A stretch of 16,386 nt of DNA from Colivicinus sp022776215 (GTDB taxonomy: Bacteria > Bacillota_I > Bacilli_A > Erysipelotrichales > Erysipelotrichaceae): contig JALFIR010000002.1 in the NCBI GenBank assembly GCA_022776215.1, positions 1 through 16,386 on the forward strand, read 5' to 3'. Each line of letters begins with the position of its first letter. Position 1 is the first letter of the stretch. This document shows positions 14,586 through 16,386 of this stretch, piece by piece. The notes under the pieces were generated by a model. It was given only the letters and a program-made list of their open reading frames with translations, did not search any database and had not been told where the DNA came from. Made by a program: the position numbers and the translations under genes.

Positions 14586-16238
14586 ATGAATAAGACGGCT
14601 AACAAATATTTTGATATTTGGAAAGTGGTATCCATTTTAATCTTATGTCTATATGGATTATTTTTGTTGTATCCATTATTTAAACTTTTATATAATGCCT
14701 TTTTCTATAATGGAGAATTCACAATACAATATTTCCAGAATTTCTTTGCCCAAAATTATTATGTAAGATCAATCTTTAATTCTTTAAAAGTAAGTGTTTG
14801 TGCAACCATATTATCCTTGGCTATAGGTATTCCTTTGGCTTACTTTTACCAAATGTATGATTTAAAGGGCAAGACAATTTTACAAGTACTTGTAATCTTA
14901 TGTTCCATGTCAGCCCCATTTATTGGTGCTTATTCTTGGATTATGTTGCTTGGAAGAAGTGGTGTTATTACTAAATTTATTGAAACTATTATTCCAATTA
15001 GAATGCCAAGCATCTATGGCTTCAATGGCATTTTACTAGTTTTGTCTTTACAATTATTCCCACTTGTTTTCTTATATGTATCAGGTGCTTTAAAGAATAT
15101 TGATAATTCACTACTTGAAGCAAGCGAGAATATGGGTTGTAGTGGGTTTAAACGTTTCTTTACCATTGTCATTCCTTTATGTATGCCAACTATTATTGCG
15201 GCTGCTTTAATGGTCTTTATGAGAGCTTTTGCGGATTTTGGTACACCACTTTTAATTGGTGAGGGTTATCAAACTTTTCCAGTTATTATCTATAACTCTT
15301 ATTTTGCGGAAACTGGTGGTGATCATAATTTTGGCGCTGCTATTTCAGTTATTGCGATTATAATTACAGCCATTATTTTCTTGATTCAAAAATATATAAA
15401 TGGTAAGTTCACTTTCACAATGTCTGCATTACATTCAATTGAAAGAAAAGAGATTCATGGTATCCATAGTTTCTTAGTTAATCTGTATTCATGGTTTGTA
15501 GTAGCTCTAGCTTTCTTACCACAGGTATATGTAATTTATACATCATTCTTAAAGACTAGTGGTAAGATTTTCTTAAAAGGTTATTCACTAGATTCATATC
15601 GTTATGCCTTTAGTCATTTAAAGAAGGCTATTCCTAATACCTTTATTATCGGTGGTGTAGCTTTAGCAATTATTATCGTTTTAGCTATTTTAATTGCCTA
15701 CCTGGTAGTTAGAAGAAATAATATCTTGAATAAGATTATCGATACTATTTCAATGGTTCCTTATATTATTCCAGGTTCTGTTGTGGGTATTGCTCTTGTT
15801 ATGGCCTTCAATAAGAAACCTTTTGTCTTAACAGGCACCATGATAATTATGGTGGTAGCACTTGTTATTAGACGTATTCCATATACTATTAGATCGTCTA
15901 CCGCAACGCTTCAACAAATTTCTATTTCAGTTGAAGAAGCTGCAATATCATTAGGTTCTAGTAAGTTAAAGGCTTTCTTTAAGATTACAGTACCAATGAT
16001 GGCTAATGGCATCTTGTCTGGTGCGATAATGTCTTGGGTAACTATTATTACTGAATTATCTACTGCCATCATCTTATATAACTTGAATACAATTACCTTG
16101 ACACTTGCAACATATACTTATGTTTCAAGAGGTAACTATGGTATAGCTGCAGCTTATGCCACAATCTTAACTGTTGCTACAACGTTGTCACTATTTATTT
16201 ATATGAAAGTTACTGGCAACAAGGAGATTTCCTTCTAA
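14586..16238 (+). CDS. ABC transporter permease, fused double-domain FbpB type
   Basis: The 550-residue permease contains two complete transmembrane domains in one chain, as in FbpB-type iron permeases, so no separate second permease is needed. Each half has about six hydrophobic helices. Each also has one EAA coupling loop that contacts the ATPase: EASENMGCSGFKRFF starting at Glu178 and EAAISLGSSKLKAFF starting at Glu451. The ATG is three bases after the ATPase stop, consistent with a tight operon. No terminator directly follows; the nearest candidate is at 16316-16351. Confidence 0.94.
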   Translation: MNKTANKYFDIWKVVSILILCLYGLFLLYPLFKLLYNAFFYNGEFTIQYFQNFFAQNYYVRSIFNSLKVSVCATILSLAIGIPLAYFYQMYDLKGKTILQVLVILCSMSAPFIGAYSWIMLLGRSGVITKFIETIIPIRMPSIYGFNGILLVLSLQLFPLVFLYVSGALKNIDNSLLEASENMGCSGFKRFFTIVIPLCMPTIIAAALMVFMRAFADFGTPLLIGEGYQTFPVIIYNSYFAETGGDHNFGAAISVIAIIITAIIFLIQKYINGKFTFTMSALHSIERKEIHGIHSFLVNLYSWFVVALAFLPQVYVIYTSFLKTSGKIFLKGYSLDSYRYAFSHLKKAIPNTFIIGGVALAIIIVLAILIAYLVVRRNNILNKIIDTISMVPYIIPGSVVGIALVMAFNKKPFVLTGTMIIMVVALVIRRIPYTIRSSTATLQQISISVEEAAISLGSSKLKAFFKITVPMMANGILSGAIMSWVTIITELSTAIILYNLNTITLTLATYTYVSRGNYGIAAAYATILTVATTLSLFIYMKVTGNKEISF

Positions 16239-16251
16239 GAAAAAGGGCTAA

Positions 16252-16342
16252 CCAAACTTCTTAGGGGAAAGCCAAACTCTCTAGGGGATAACTTAGGGGA
16301 GAAATAGTAAAAATAGGTGTCATCTAAACTCATTTTAGGGGA
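16252..16342. repeat. Four degenerate copies of an AACT...TAGGGGA repeat
   Basis: CCAAACTTCTTAGGGGA (16252-16268) and CCAAACTCTCTAGGGGA (16272-16288) repeat at exactly 20 bases. A short copy, TAACTTAGGGGA (16289-16300), follows, and then TCTAAACTCATTTTAGGGGA (16323-16342). The stretch has no open reading frame. It could be the edge of a mobile element or an intergenic repeat family. Confidence 0.65.
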
Positions 16343-16351
16343 CACCTTTTT
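16316..16351 (+). terminator. Terminator-like hairpin after the ABC operon
   Basis: GGTGTC (16316-16321) pairs with GACACC (16341-16346) and CTAAA (16324-16328) with TTTAG (16334-16338), separated by a two-base internal mismatch and closed by a five-base loop. A run of five Ts follows directly. It is the only likely terminator for the three-gene importer. Confidence 0.7.
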
Positions 16352-16386
16352 ATATACAGTCGTAACTAATATTGATATTTAATTAT

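Noticed and set aside
16252..16300. CRISPR array
   Set aside because: The repeats are short, degenerate and only 20 bases apart with no true spacers, and no cas genes are present.

Overview
The window is AT-rich, with strongly A/T-biased codons, AGGGG/AAGGAG ribosome binding sites and a standard code. It looks like a low-GC Firmicute. The compact conserved order and the gene families would suit an Erysipelotrichia-like gut bacterium, but this placement is inference: no rRNA or other firm marker is present. All convincing genes lie on the + strand.

Layout. (1) Bases 1-760 are the 3' part of an IS200/IS605-type element: the C-terminal 198 residues of a TnpB RNA-guided nuclease, followed by a structured omegaRNA/right-end region. 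(2) Bases 880-3701 are a compacted version of the conserved alaS-downstream cluster of Firmicutes: ireB, a DUF1292 gene, mltG, udk and greA, ending in a clear terminator. ruvX, normally between ireB and the DUF1292 gene, is absent and a nested RNA-like structure sits in the gap. (3) Bases 3738-12255 hold DNA-uptake and type IV pilus genes with signalling genes: comEA, comEC, a BTAD-type regulator, pilB, pilC, a GGDEF-REC-HD-GYP protein and a small Hpt protein. (4) Bases 12381-16238 are an ABC importer of the Fe3+/phosphonate-like family (lipoprotein, ATPase, fused double permease) behind a promoter overlapped by a perfect inverted repeat. (5) Bases 16239-16386 are non-coding, with four copies of a TAGGGGA-containing repeat, the last built into a terminator-like hairpin.

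How the genes fit together. ComEA and ComEC bind DNA at the surface and pass it through the membrane. PilB and PilC are the motor and platform of the pilus that would bring DNA to them. The N-terminus of PilB carries tandem MshEN-type motifs, known in other bacteria to bind c-di-GMP, and the gene two places downstream encodes a protein with apparently intact c-di-GMP synthesis (GGDEF) and hydrolysis (HD-GYP) domains joined by a receiver domain. The adjacent Hpt protein could feed phosphate to that receiver. The most interesting reading is a self-contained, c-di-GMP-tuned pilus/competence module with a BTAD regulator between its two halves. Pilins, prepilin peptidase, a retraction ATPase and a histidine kinase are not in the window.
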